A stretch of DNA of 64,000 nucleotides from Streptomyces monashensis (GTDB lineage Bacteria > Actinomycetota > Actinomycetes > Streptomycetales > Streptomycetaceae). Below the pieces are notes generated by a model, which had not been told where the DNA came from, ran no database searches, and was given only the letters and a program-made list of their open reading frames with translations. The position numbers and the translations under genes are program-made. Below are positions 33,598 through 42,197 of the stretch, piece by piece (within the stretch, counting starts at the first letter, position 1; every line of letters begins with the position of its first letter). The stretch is taken from positions 248,001 through 312,000 of the forward strand of contig NZ_MLYO01000024.1 in the NCBI RefSeq assembly GCF_001866665.1, given 5' to 3'.

Positions 33598-34449
33598 TCA
33601 CAACTCCTTCGTGAGCCGGTGGATGAGATCGCGCGACTGCTGAGGGGACAGTGCCTGTTCCTTCACCTTACGGAAGAGCCTTCGGAAGTGCTCCAGTTGG
33701 GCCTCCGAGTCCACGAAGGCCGTGCCGTGGGGAGCGTCGCGTACGACGGTGTCCAGCCGTGGGACCGATCCGCCCAGGTGCACCATGGTGCTTCCAGCTC
33801 CGGCGAAGTCGTCCAGCGCGAGGGGGACGACCCGCACCGTGACGTGGTCGGCCTCGGACACCTCCAGGATGCGGCCGAGCTGGGACCGGGAGGCTGCCCG
33901 CCCGGCCACCCTGATCCGCAGCGCCGCTTCATGGATCACGGTCTCGTACGGGATGGGGTCGGCGCCCTCGATGACGACCCTCCGCTTCATTCGATGTGCA
34001 ACCCGGAGATCCACCTCGCTGTCCGGGAACTCGGGGTTCATGTAGGCGAAGAGGGCTCGGGCGTAGTTCTCGGTCTGGAGAAGTCCGGGCACGTGGATCA
34101 CCGCCACGTCGTTGCGGAACCTCGCGTGATGGTCCAGCTCGGCGAGATCCTGGTAGGCGGCGGGCAGCGTGCCCCGGTACTCCTCCCACCACCCACGGGT
34201 TCTGTCGGTCGCCATGTCGGCGAGCGCTTCGATCAACTCGGCGTCGGAGCAGGTGTAGTTGGCGGCGAGCCGCCGGACCCGCTGCTCACTCACGCCCGCG
34301 ATACCGGACTCGATCTGGCTCATCTGGACGGAGTTCGTCCCCAGCAGGCCGGCTGCCTCGGTTGCCTTGAGTCCGGCGGCCTCGCGCAGCCTGCGTAGTT
34401 CGGTGCCCAGGCGTACCTGGCGTGCTGTGGGGTGCCGTCGTGCTGGCAC
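33598..34449 (-). CDS. XRE family regulator with DUF5753 (WhiJ-like)
   Basis: This 283-residue protein has an N-terminal XRE helix-turn-helix (LGTELRRLREAAGLKATEAAGLLG, SVQMSQIESG) and a DUF5753 domain (GLLQTENYARALF, then the ILEVSEADHVTVRVVPL block). This is the WhiJ type of Streptomyces regulator, whose paralogues modulate development together with a DUF397 partner and often an anti-sigma-like kinase. All three components are adjacent here. It is divergent from the HATPase gene. Confidence 0.92.
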   Translation of the reverse strand: MPARRHPTARQVRLGTELRRLREAAGLKATEAAGLLGTNSVQMSQIESGIAGVSEQRVRRLAANYTCSDAELIEALADMATDRTRGWWEEYRGTLPAAYQDLAELDHHARFRNDVAVIHVPGLLQTENYARALFAYMNPEFPDSEVDLRVAHRMKRRVVIEGADPIPYETVIHEAALRIRVAGRAASRSQLGRILEVSEADHVTVRVVPLALDDFAGAGSTMVHLGGSVPRLDTVVRDAPHGTAFVDSEAQLEHFRRLFRKVKEQALSPQQSRDLIHRLTKEL

Positions 34450-34638
34450 AGCGCCCTTCTTTCCTCAACGGCCCTGGTGAGGTGACTCGTTCGGGGTCAC
34501 GTTACGCGACCTGCTTGCAGCGAATGAAATTTATGCCCTACCGTCAGTGACGTACCGCACACGCAGCGGAAGTGCACCGCGTTTACGCGGCGTTGCCACC
34601 CTGCGCGCGAAATCCACCTCCACCGGAGTTGATGACGC

Positions 34639-35043
34639 ATGCCCGAAACCTGGGACTACACCCTCCACATCCCCAACGACCCCAGAGCCGTCACGGTGTG
34701 CCGCCGCACCCTGCGCCTGATCCTCACCCTGCACGGCCTGATCGGACTGGTGGACACCGCCGAACTGCTGGCGGCAGAGCTGGTGTCGAACGCGGTACGG
34801 CACACCAAGGGCCCCGCCGCGCTCAGGGTCCGCCGCACCCCGGAGGGCGTCGTGTGGATCGGGGCGTGGGACACGGACCCGGCGCCGCCCGACCCTCCGT
34901 TGCCGCTGGAGGAGGTGGGGGAGTCGGAGGACGGGCGGGGTCTGGGGCTGGTGTCGGCCTGCGCGCAGGTGTGGGGGTGGCAGCCGTCGGCACGGTTCGG
35001 GGACCGGGGGAAGTACGTGTGGTGCGAACTCGCGGCGGCCTAG
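34639..35043 (+). CDS. Anti-sigma-factor-like ATP-binding protein (HATPase_c_2)
   Basis: This 134-residue GHKL-fold protein resembles SpoIIAB/RsbW-type serine kinases. It has the N-box ELLAAELVSNAVRHT, the GAWDTDP G1-like box and GRGLGLV as the G2 box. Such proteins usually bind a sigma factor or an antagonist protein. It lies opposite the XRE-DUF397 pair, completing the WhiJ-type trio. ATG 34639 is close to the first strand, typical for the family. It is followed by a strong bidirectional terminator shared with the convergent chitinase gene. Confidence 0.88.
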   Translation: MPETWDYTLHIPNDPRAVTVCRRTLRLILTLHGLIGLVDTAELLAAELVSNAVRHTKGPAALRVRRTPEGVVWIGAWDTDPAPPDPPLPLEEVGESEDGRGLGLVSACAQVWGWQPSARFGDRGKYVWCELAAA

Positions 35044-35066
35044 CCAGTTGATCACGGCAGGCGGCA

Positions 35067-35093
35067 ACGCCCGGACCCTCTGGGTCCGGGCGT
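35067..35093. terminator. Bidirectional terminator between HATPase and chitinase genes
   Basis: A perfect 12-base-pair stem, ACGCCCGGACCC with GGGTCCGGGCGT, closes a TCT loop. It lies 24 bases beyond the HATPase stop and 22 bases beyond the convergent chitinase stop. Confidence 0.8.
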
Positions 35094-35114
35094 GACCGCC
35101 GCGTCTATCTCACC

Positions 35115-36860
35115 TCACGGCAGCGCATGTACATGCGCCCCCACCGAGTTCGACCAGGCGTTGCCCGATGCCGCGTCCCAGTTCGTGGACCAGGTCATGG
35201 CGCCCCGGAGGTCGGGGTACGTCTTGGACGGTTTGAAGGAGCCGCAGTTCGTGCCGGCCGTCAGGCAGTCGAGGGCGTTGTTCACCACGGTCGGTGACAC
35301 GTAGCCGCTGCCCGCCGCGCTCGTCGAGGCGGGCAGGCCGAGGCCCACCTGGGACGGGGAGAGGCCGCCCTGGAGCTGGATGCAGGCGAGGGCGGTGAGG
35401 AAGTCCACCGAGCCCTGGCTGTAGACCTTGCCGTCGCAGCCCAGCATGGAACCGCTGTTGTAGTACTGCATGTTGACGACCGTCAGGATGTCCTTCACGT
35501 TGAGGGCCGTCTGGAAGTACGCGTTCGACGTCGACTGCATGTCGATCGTCTGCGGGGCCATCGTGAGGACGAGGGACGAGCCGGCCTTGGCGGACAGGGC
35601 GCGCAGCGCCTGTGTCATGTACGTCGCGTCGAGGCCGTTCTCCAGGTCGATGTCGACGCCGTCGAAGCCGTACGTCTGCATCAGCGCATAGACGGAGTTC
35701 GCGAAGTTCGTCGCCGACGTCGAGTCGCTGATCGACACCGTGCCGTTCTGGCCGCCGATCGAGATGACGACCTTCTTGCCCGCCGCCTGCTTCGCCTTGA
35801 TGTCCGCCTTGAACTGGTCGACCGTGTAGCCGCCGAGGCCGGCCGAGTCGAGGTTGAAGGTCACCGCGCCCGGTGTCGTCGTCGCGTCGGCGAAGGCCAC
35901 CGCGACGATGTCATAGGAGGAGGGGACGTCGGACAGCTTCTGGACGGTCGCGCCGTTGTTGAAGTTCTGCCAGTAGCCGGTCACCGCGTGCTTCGGCAGC
36001 ACGCCCCCGCCCCCTCCGCCGCTCGATCCGGAGGCCGTCGTCGCCGTCACCGACGCCGACTTCGCCGACTCGCCCGCCGCGTTCGTCGCCGTCACCTGGA
36101 AGCCGTACGACGTGGCGGCGGTCAGCCCCGTCAGCGTTGCCGACGTGCCCGTCACCGTCGTCGCCTTCGTGCCGTCCTGGTAGACGTTGTAGCCCGTCGC
36201 GCCCGACACCGGGGTCCAGGAGAGGGTGGCCGAGGAGGACGTGGTGGACGAGACCGTGAGGCCGGTCGGGGTCGCCGGGACCGTGGGGGGCGGGGTGCCG
36301 CCGCCCCCGCCGCCGTCGGGGCCGTAGACCGAGACGTCGTCGGCGTAGTAGGCCGCCTGGCCGTACCACCCGTGCGTGTAGACCGTGACCGAGGTCGTTG
36401 ACGCGCCCGTGGTGAAGGTCGTTGACAGCTGTTTCCAGGTGCTCGTGTCGGGGGTCCAGGTCGAGACGTCCGTCGTGCCCGTGCCCGTCACGCCCAGGTA
36501 GGAGTAGCCGCCCTGCACCCACGCGCTCAGCGTGTACGTCGAGTTGGGCGCGACCGCGACGGCCTGGGTGCACTGGGCGTCGTCCTGGCCGGCCGGGGTC
36601 GCCTTCAGGGCCGACGAGCCGCTGTGGACCGGGGAGGAGACGGTCGTACCGCTGCCCGCCGTGCACGTCCAGCCGCTCAGGCCCGACTCGAAGCCCGCGT
36701 TCGTCGCGTTGTTGACGTCCGCCGCGGCCGCCGGGGCCGCGGTCGCCGTGAGGCCCGCGACCGACAGGGCCAGGGTCGCGACGGCCGAGCACAGCAGGGT
36801 CAGGCGTCGTCTGCCGTATCCGGATCCGGGTATGCCTGTGTCTGGTGCAGCACGCTCCAC
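35115..36860 (-). CDS. Secreted GH18 chitinase with binding and FnIII modules
   Basis: This 581-residue exported chitinase hydrolyses beta-1,4 bonds in chitin. The order is signal peptide (YGRRRLTLLCSAVATLALS, cut near APAAAAD), a carbohydrate-binding jelly-roll (about 40-175), a Gly/Pro linker, an FnIII domain (about 190-270), a Gly-rich linker and a GH18 barrel (about 290-581). The catalytic motif DGVDIDLE is complete, with the acid Glu at about 407. GTG 36860 is chosen because GGAGG sits six bases upstream; the longer frame would add non-signal residues. Two DasR-type repeats overlap the promoter. Release of N-acetylglucosamine oligomers for uptake is the expected physiology. Confidence 0.93.
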   Translation of the reverse strand: MERAAPDTGIPGSGYGRRRLTLLCSAVATLALSVAGLTATAAPAAAADVNNATNAGFESGLSGWTCTAGSGTTVSSPVHSGSSALKATPAGQDDAQCTQAVAVAPNSTYTLSAWVQGGYSYLGVTGTGTTDVSTWTPDTSTWKQLSTTFTTGASTTSVTVYTHGWYGQAAYYADDVSVYGPDGGGGGGTPPPTVPATPTGLTVSSTTSSSATLSWTPVSGATGYNVYQDGTKATTVTGTSATLTGLTAATSYGFQVTATNAAGESAKSASVTATTASGSSGGGGGGVLPKHAVTGYWQNFNNGATVQKLSDVPSSYDIVAVAFADATTTPGAVTFNLDSAGLGGYTVDQFKADIKAKQAAGKKVVISIGGQNGTVSISDSTSATNFANSVYALMQTYGFDGVDIDLENGLDATYMTQALRALSAKAGSSLVLTMAPQTIDMQSTSNAYFQTALNVKDILTVVNMQYYNSGSMLGCDGKVYSQGSVDFLTALACIQLQGGLSPSQVGLGLPASTSAAGSGYVSPTVVNNALDCLTAGTNCGSFKPSKTYPDLRGAMTWSTNWDAASGNAWSNSVGAHVHALP

Positions 36861-36942
36861 TGGGGCCTCCGGGAGGGGAGATGGGGGAGATGGGGAGATG
36901 AGGGAAGTGGGGAGGGATGGTTGCCGGCGCTGGGCTGACAAT

Positions 36943-36981
36943 TTGGTCCAGACCAATTCGGGTGTCAAGAGGTCCAGACCA
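36943..36981 (-). promoter_or_regulatory. Chitinase promoter with two DasR-type repeats
   Basis: TTGGTCCAGACCAA at 36943-36956 and AGGTCCAGACCA at 36970-36981 are direct copies, 27 bases apart, of the pseudo-palindrome found before Streptomyces chitinase genes and bound by DasR. On the minus strand TTGACA (plus 36963-36968) lies between them. The nearer repeat covers the spacer and the likely -10, so bound repressor would block initiation. Confidence 0.8.
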
Positions 36982-37192
36982 AAATGGATTTCGGGGCCGC
37001 GCTCAACCTGTCCTGTTTTGGCGGGACTTGCGCGGTCCTTGTGCCAAGAGAGTTCCACGCGAGCTTCACAAACGCTGTTCTCCGGCCATACGGCCGTGGA
37101 TACAGTGCTCAGGTAGTCACGCAGTGAAGTCGTCCCGGCGTCACGGGAGTGGCTCCGGACGGCCGGCGGGTGTGAAGAGCGGGGAGCTGCGC

Positions 37193-38053
37193 GTGCCAAC
37201 TGCCATCGCCGTGACCAGTGCCGACATGGCGCTGCCGGCCCAGGACGAACGGACCGTGCCCGCCGTCGTGCTGAGCGGTATCGATCAGAAGCCGCTGGAG
37301 CAGGCGGTCGTGGAACTCCACGCCCTGATCGAGCAGTACGGGTACCTGGTCGTCGTCTGTTCCCGCGCTACGCCCGCGACCGTCATGCAGCGGCTGCACA
37401 CCCTGCGCTCGCTGCTGGAGAGCGACCGTGTCGCCTTCCTCCGGCCCGGACTGCCCCCGCTCGGCATCGCCGTGCTCGCCCGGCAGCTGCGCCAGCTCGC
37501 CTCCTGCGATCTGAGCCCGGGGATCCTCGCCTCCGCCGGGCGGCTGCTCACCCACTACCTCCACGCCGGGGCGGTGCTGGGCTCGGTCGCGCGCCTGGAC
37601 AGGGTGCCGGTGGGGCTCAAGGCCCATGCCAGATCCTGGGTGCCGGGCAGCCAGTTCGCCGTGCTGGCCCACCCCGAGCCGCAGCTCGTCAGGATCGCGC
37701 CCGGCGCCGCGCTCAAGGGGCCCGAGTTCAGCACCTGGATGCTCGTCGCCAAGGGGCGGTTGGAGAGCGAGTGGGTCGGCGGACTCGGCGGGCAGTGGAG
37801 CGTGCACGGTCTGCGCGAGGTCCCGCTGCCCGCCGAGTCCCGGGACTGGTGGGGCACCGGCCGGGTGATCGAGTTCTGCGGCCACCTCGCCGATCTGTCG
37901 GTCCTCTACCAACTGGTCACCTCCGTACGGCAGACCAGCTGTCACTGGTGCGGCCTGGACGTCATCGGTGACCTGTGCGTCTTCTGCTCCGCCACCCCGC
38001 CCGCCCACGAACCCGCCGCACCCCGCGCCCTGGAACAGCGCTCGCCCGCCTGA
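37193..38053 (+). CDS. Hypothetical protein with C-terminal zinc ribbon, head of Tad locus
   Basis: This 286-residue protein is not recognised. It has no signal peptide. The middle holds alternating hydrophobic strands (VVLSGIDQKPLEQAVVELHAL, VAFLRPGLPPLGIAVLA) consistent with an alpha/beta fold. The C-terminus has CHWC and, eight residues on, CVFC, a probable structural zinc site. GTG 37193 follows ggggag by six bases. It lies 67 bases ahead of the CpaB gene on the same strand and probably shares the pilus transcript; its role there is unknown. Confidence 0.65.
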   Translation: MPTAIAVTSADMALPAQDERTVPAVVLSGIDQKPLEQAVVELHALIEQYGYLVVVCSRATPATVMQRLHTLRSLLESDRVAFLRPGLPPLGIAVLARQLRQLASCDLSPGILASAGRLLTHYLHAGAVLGSVARLDRVPVGLKAHARSWVPGSQFAVLAHPEPQLVRIAPGAALKGPEFSTWMLVAKGRLESEWVGGLGGQWSVHGLREVPLPAESRDWWGTGRVIEFCGHLADLSVLYQLVTSVRQTSCHWCGLDVIGDLCVFCSATPPAHEPAAPRALEQRSPA

Positions 38054-38120
38054 CCAGACAACGCAAGACCAGTACGTCCCCGTCCCGCCGGCCGATTCCC
38101 CCAATGAGGTTGCACGGTTC

Positions 38121-38843
38121 ATGAACTCCCGTCAGCGCCGCGGCGTGATACTGCTGATCCTGTCGGTCCTGTGCGCTCTCGGCGCGTTCGCCGGCGTGCT
38201 CTCCGTCGTCCACAACGTCGACTCCAAGGTCGGGCCCGAGGTCAGCGCCTACCGGGTCAGGTCCGACGTGAAGCCGTACACCGCCCTGGACACCGGCCAG
38301 TTCGAGAAGATCGAGATGCCGAAGCGGTGGCTGTCCGGCAACGCCGTCACCGACCTGCGGCAGATCCAGGGCAAGATCGCCGTCACCACGCTGCGCGCCG
38401 GGTCGCTCCTCCAGACCGACATGATCGTCGACCAGCCCGCCCTCCAGCCCGGACAGCAGGAGGTCGCCATCATGATCGACGCGGCGACCGGCGTCGCGGG
38501 GAAGATCACTCCGGGGTCCCGGGTGAACGTGTACGCCACCTTCGCCGGGAAGAACAACGGCGATCCCGACCAGTCGAAGATCATCGTCACCAATGCCCGG
38601 GTCCTCGACGTCGGCCGCATCACCGCCCTCGACGACTCCACCAAGAACCAGCCCCAGAGCCAGAGTCAGAGCCAGCTCAGCGAGGCCGTCCCGATCACCT
38701 TCGCGCTGTCCACCCTCGACGCCCAGCGCATCACCTACGCCGAGTCCTTCGCCCAGCGCGTGCGGCTCGCCCTGGTGGCCCCCGGCAGCGAGACCAGCGT
38801 TCCGGACAAGGACCGCACGTACCAACTCGCGACGGACAAGTGA
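38121..38843 (+). CDS. CpaB/RcpC-like SAF domain pilus assembly protein
   Basis: This 240-residue protein has one N-terminal membrane helix (GVILLILSVLCALGAFAGVL) and an extracytoplasmic SAF-type domain (VRSDVKPYTALDTGQFEKIEM, then LRAGSLLQTDMI). The C-terminal RcpC-like part holds the VAIMIDAATGVAGKI and ITPGSRVNVYATF segments. CpaB family members belong to Tad pilus loci and are thought to act in the cell envelope part of the machine. A Gln/Ser repeat (NQPQSQSQSQ) forms a linker. ATG 38121 is the only plausible start. CpaE begins 12 bases after the stop. Confidence 0.85.
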   Translation: MNSRQRRGVILLILSVLCALGAFAGVLSVVHNVDSKVGPEVSAYRVRSDVKPYTALDTGQFEKIEMPKRWLSGNAVTDLRQIQGKIAVTTLRAGSLLQTDMIVDQPALQPGQQEVAIMIDAATGVAGKITPGSRVNVYATFAGKNNGDPDQSKIIVTNARVLDVGRITALDDSTKNQPQSQSQSQLSEAVPITFALSTLDAQRITYAESFAQRVRLALVAPGSETSVPDKDRTYQLATDK

Positions 38844-38855
38844 GAGGCGGCCCGC

Positions 38856-40091
38856 ATGCCCACCAGGATCCTCCCGGCCGGTGCGGACCCCGACGCCGTC
38901 CGCTCCCTCGTCACCCTCCTCAGCCAGCTCCCCGACGCCGAACCGCAGCCGCCCGTCGTCGACTCCACCCAGCTCCTCGACACCCTCGCCCGGCTCGCCG
39001 CCGAGTCCGTGGAGGAGCTGCCGGAGGTCGTCGTCGTCCATGAACGGGTCGGCCCGGTGCCGGCCCTCGACCTGATCCGCGAGGTCGCGCTCCGCTTCCC
39101 GGCCGTCGGGGTCATCCTCGTCACCACCGACGCGGGCCCCGGGCTGTTCGCCGCCGCCATGGACGCCGGCGCCCGCGGCCTGGTCGCGCTCCCGCTGTCG
39201 TACGAGGAACTCGCCGGCCGCGTCCAGGCCGTCGCCCAGTGGTCGACCGGGGTACGGCGCCATCTCGGCCACGGCACCGACGTGCTGGGCGGCGTCGGCG
39301 GCACGGTCGTCACGGTCAGCGGCGCCAAGGGGGGAGTGGGCACGACGCTGGCCGCCATCCAGCTCGCCCTCGCCGCGCAGGCCTCCGGCCGGCCCACCGC
39401 CCTGGTCGACCTGGACCTGCAGACCGGGGACATCGCCTCCTACCTGGACATCCAGTTCCGCCGGTCCGTCGCCGACCTCGCCTCGATCACCGACATCTCG
39501 CCCCGCGTCCTCGCCGACGCCGTCTTCCGCCACGACACCGGGCTCGCCCTGCTCCTCGCCCCCGCCGAGGGAGAGCGCGGCGAGGAGGTCGGCGACCGCG
39601 CCGCCCGGCAGATCGTCCGCGCCCTGCGCTCCCGCTACGAGGTCGTCGTCGTCGACTGCGGGGCCCAGCTGAGCGGCGCGGGCGCGGCGGCCGTGGAGAT
39701 GGCGGACACCGCGCTGCTGGTCACGACCCCGGACGTGATCGCCGTACGCGCGGCCAAGCGGACCGTACGGATGTGGGACCGGCTCCAGATCCGCAAGGCC
39801 GAGGAGACGACGACCGTCGTCAACCGGCTGGCGCGCAGCTCGGAGATCCAGCCCGCGCTCGTCCGGCGCATCACGGGCACGGCGCTCGCGCGCACCGCCG
39901 TACCCGCCAATTTCAGGGAACTTCAGGCCGTCGTGGACGCGGGGCGGGTCCATGAACTCGACAGCAGGAGCACCGTGAAGCAGGCGCTGTGGGCGCTCGC
40001 CGCAGAGCTGGGCCTCGTGAAGGCGGCGGCCGAGGGGGCCCACCGGGGCGGCGGACGGGGCGCGGTGGGATTCCGGCGGCGGAAGGAGTGA
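38856..40091 (+). CDS. CpaE/TadZ-like ParA family ATPase
   Basis: This 411-residue protein combines an N-terminal receiver-like domain (about residues 1-135, lacking a clear phospho-Asp set) with a MinD/ParA ATPase. The deviant Walker A is SGAKGGVGTT, followed by VDLDLQTGDIASYL and, later, VVVDCGAQLSG at the Walker B region. TadZ/CpaE proteins position the Tad secretion ATPase at its cellular site. The gene lies between CpaB and the TadE-like genes, the standard Tad order in Streptomyces. Confidence 0.9.
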   Translation: MPTRILPAGADPDAVRSLVTLLSQLPDAEPQPPVVDSTQLLDTLARLAAESVEELPEVVVVHERVGPVPALDLIREVALRFPAVGVILVTTDAGPGLFAAAMDAGARGLVALPLSYEELAGRVQAVAQWSTGVRRHLGHGTDVLGGVGGTVVTVSGAKGGVGTTLAAIQLALAAQASGRPTALVDLDLQTGDIASYLDIQFRRSVADLASITDISPRVLADAVFRHDTGLALLLAPAEGERGEEVGDRAARQIVRALRSRYEVVVVDCGAQLSGAGAAAVEMADTALLVTTPDVIAVRAAKRTVRMWDRLQIRKAEETTTVVNRLARSSEIQPALVRRITGTALARTAVPANFRELQAVVDAGRVHELDSRSTVKQALWALAAELGLVKAAAEGAHRGGGRGAVGFRRRKE

Positions 40092-40095
40092 GCGG

Positions 40096-40479
40096 GTGAT
40101 GAGAAGACCCGGTGGGGACCGGGGGCAGGTCAGCATCGAGTTCCTCGGGATGACGCCGCTCATCGTGCTGACCCTGGTGCTCGTGTGGCAGGCCGTACTC
40201 GTGGGGTACACCTTCGTGCTCGCCGGGAATGCTGCGGACGAGGCGGTACGGGCGGGTACGGCGGCGGCGCCGGGCGGCGCGCGGCAGGCGGCCTGCTCGG
40301 CGGCGGGGCTGAAGGACCTGTCGGCGGCGTGGAGGGGGAGTGCCGGCGTGACGTGTGACGGGAGCGGCTATGTGACGGCCGACGTCAGGCTGCACGTCCC
40401 CGTCCTCTTCCCCGGCCTGATCGACTTCCCGGCCACGGTGACCGGCCACGCCGGCGCCGTGGAGGAGGTGAAGCACTGA
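40096..40479 (+). CDS. TadE family pseudopilin 1
   Basis: This 127-residue TadE-like protein has a short basic leader, then GQVSIEFLGMTPLIVLTLVLV: Gly-Gln with Glu five residues on and a hydrophobic helix, as in class III prepilin signals cut by a TadV-type peptidase. The rest is a small extracytoplasmic domain with a Cys pair. GTG 40096 is preferred over ATG 40099 because AAGGAG lies seven bases upstream of the GTG. It is coupled to the second TadE gene, one base apart. Confidence 0.85.
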   Translation: MMRRPGGDRGQVSIEFLGMTPLIVLTLVLVWQAVLVGYTFVLAGNAADEAVRAGTAAAPGGARQAACSAAGLKDLSAAWRGSAGVTCDGSGYVTADVRLHVPVLFPGLIDFPATVTGHAGAVEEVKH

Positions 40480-40480
40480 G

Positions 40481-40831
40481 ATGCCGTACCGCCGTCGCCT
40501 CCGTGGCCGGGACAGCGGCCAAGTGGCCATCGAGTACCTGGGGTTCATCCCCGTCCTGCTGATCGTCGCGCTGGCCGGGATCCAGATCGGCGTCGTCGCC
40601 TACGCCGCCGAGCAGGCCGGTACGGCGGCCCGGGCCGGGGCGCGGGCCGCCTCCCTGCGGCAGGACGCCCAGCAGGCCTGCGCCGGAGCCGTCAGCGGCG
40701 GCATCACGGTGAGCTGCTCGTCCGGCGCCGGCGGCGACTCCGTGACCGTCACGGCCACCGTCCGCATCCCGAAGATCGTCTGGGACTTCGGCGACGCCAC
40801 CAAGACCGCCACCATGCCCCTCGACCACTGA
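40481..40831 (+). CDS. TadE family pseudopilin 2
   Basis: This 116-residue paralogue of the preceding protein carries the signal GQVAIEYLGFIPVLLIVALAG, again Gly-Gln with Glu at +5, followed by a short domain containing two Cys. These minor pilins are thought to prime or cap the Flp filament. ATG 40481 follows GGAGG in the end of the previous gene. Confidence 0.85.
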   Translation: MPYRRRLRGRDSGQVAIEYLGFIPVLLIVALAGIQIGVVAYAAEQAGTAARAGARAASLRQDAQQACAGAVSGGITVSCSSGAGGDSVTVTATVRIPKIVWDFGDATKTATMPLDH

Positions 40832-40849
40832 CCCGGGAGAAGCGATTCC

Positions 40850-42187
40850 ATGAGCCTGCGGGCACGCATCGGCACTCCGGAGGAGCACGGCAGCCGGGGC
40901 GAGGACGGCCATCTGGTCGCCTCCTACCGGGCCAAGCTGCTGGAGGAGATCGACCTCGCGGAGATGAGCTCGCTCGCGGCGGCCGAACGCCGGGCGCGGC
41001 TGGAGCGCGTGCTCGGACACATCATCAGCCGCGAGGGCCCGGTGCTGTCGACGGCCGAGCGCGCTCAGCTGATCCGCCGGGTGGTGGACGAGGCGCTCGG
41101 CCTCGGCATCCTGGAGCCGCTGCTGGAGGACGCGTCGATCACCGAGATCATGGTGAACGGCCCCGACGCGATCTTCGTCGAGCGCGGGGGCCGCGTCGAG
41201 CAGCTGCCGCTGCGGTTCGTCTCCGCCGACCAGCTGATGCAGACCATCGAGCGGATCGTGTCCACGGTGAACAGAAGGGTCGACGAGTCGAACCCGATGG
41301 TGGACGCCCGCCTGCCCTCCGGCGAGCGCGTGAACGTCATCATCCCGCCGCTGTCCCTGACCGGCCCGATCCTCACCATCCGCCGCTTCCCGCGCTCCTT
41401 CACCCTCCAGGAGCTGATCTCCTTCGGCTCGCTGGACGAGCACATGGTGTATCTGCTGGCGGGGCTGGTGCAGGCGAAGTTCAACATCATCGTCTCGGGC
41501 GCCACCGGCACCGGCAAGACGACCCTGCTCAACGCCCTGTCCGGGCTCATCCCCTCCCACGAGCGGATCATCACCATCGAGGACTCCGCCGAACTCCAGC
41601 TCCAGCAGACGCACGTGGTCCGGCTGGAGTCCCGCCCGCCGAACGTCGAGGGCAAGGGCCAGGTCACCATCCGCGACCTCGTCCGCAACTCCCTCCGGAT
41701 GCGCCCCGACCGGATCGTGGTCGGCGAGGTCCGCGGCGGCGAGTCCCTGGACATGCTCCAGGCGATGTCCACCGGCCACGACGGCTCGCTCGCGACCGTG
41801 CACGCCAACAGCGCCGAGGACGCGCTGACCCGCCTGCAGACCCTCGCCTCCATGTCCGACGTCGAGGTCCCCTTCGTCGCGCTGCACGACCAGATCAACA
41901 GCGCCGTCGACGTCATCGTCCAGCTCACCCGGTTCGGCGACGGCGCCCGCCGCGTCACCGAGATCGCCCTGCTCGACAGCCACGGCGGGGAGCCGTACCG
42001 GCTGGCGACGGTCGCCCGCTTCGACGCCCAGCCGATGACGGCCGACGGCCGGGTGTACGGCAGCTTCCAGTACTTCCCCCTCCCGCGCCGCGCCGCCGAC
42101 CGCCTCTACATGGCGGGCCAGCCCCTCCCGCAGGCCTTCGGCGTGGCCCACACGGCGGCCCAGCTCACCACCCGAGAAGCCAGGTAG
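40850..42187 (+). CDS. CpaF/TadA family secretion ATPase
   Basis: This 445-residue type II/IV secretion ATPase powers pilin extraction and assembly at the cytoplasmic face. It shows the N-terminal helical region, IMVNGPDAIFVERGG, Walker A GATGTGKTTLL, the Asp-box (ITIEDSAELQL), Walker B-type RPDRIVVGEVRGGE and the His-box TGHDGSLATVHAN. Length and order match CpaF. TadB follows ten bases on. Alternative names (TadA) denote the same family. Confidence 0.95.
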   Translation: MSLRARIGTPEEHGSRGEDGHLVASYRAKLLEEIDLAEMSSLAAAERRARLERVLGHIISREGPVLSTAERAQLIRRVVDEALGLGILEPLLEDASITEIMVNGPDAIFVERGGRVEQLPLRFVSADQLMQTIERIVSTVNRRVDESNPMVDARLPSGERVNVIIPPLSLTGPILTIRRFPRSFTLQELISFGSLDEHMVYLLAGLVQAKFNIIVSGATGTGKTTLLNALSGLIPSHERIITIEDSAELQLQQTHVVRLESRPPNVEGKGQVTIRDLVRNSLRMRPDRIVVGEVRGGESLDMLQAMSTGHDGSLATVHANSAEDALTRLQTLASMSDVEVPFVALHDQINSAVDVIVQLTRFGDGARRVTEIALLDSHGGEPYRLATVARFDAQPMTADGRVYGSFQYFPLPRRAADRLYMAGQPLPQAFGVAHTAAQLTTREAR

Positions 42188-42197
42188 GACCAGGACC

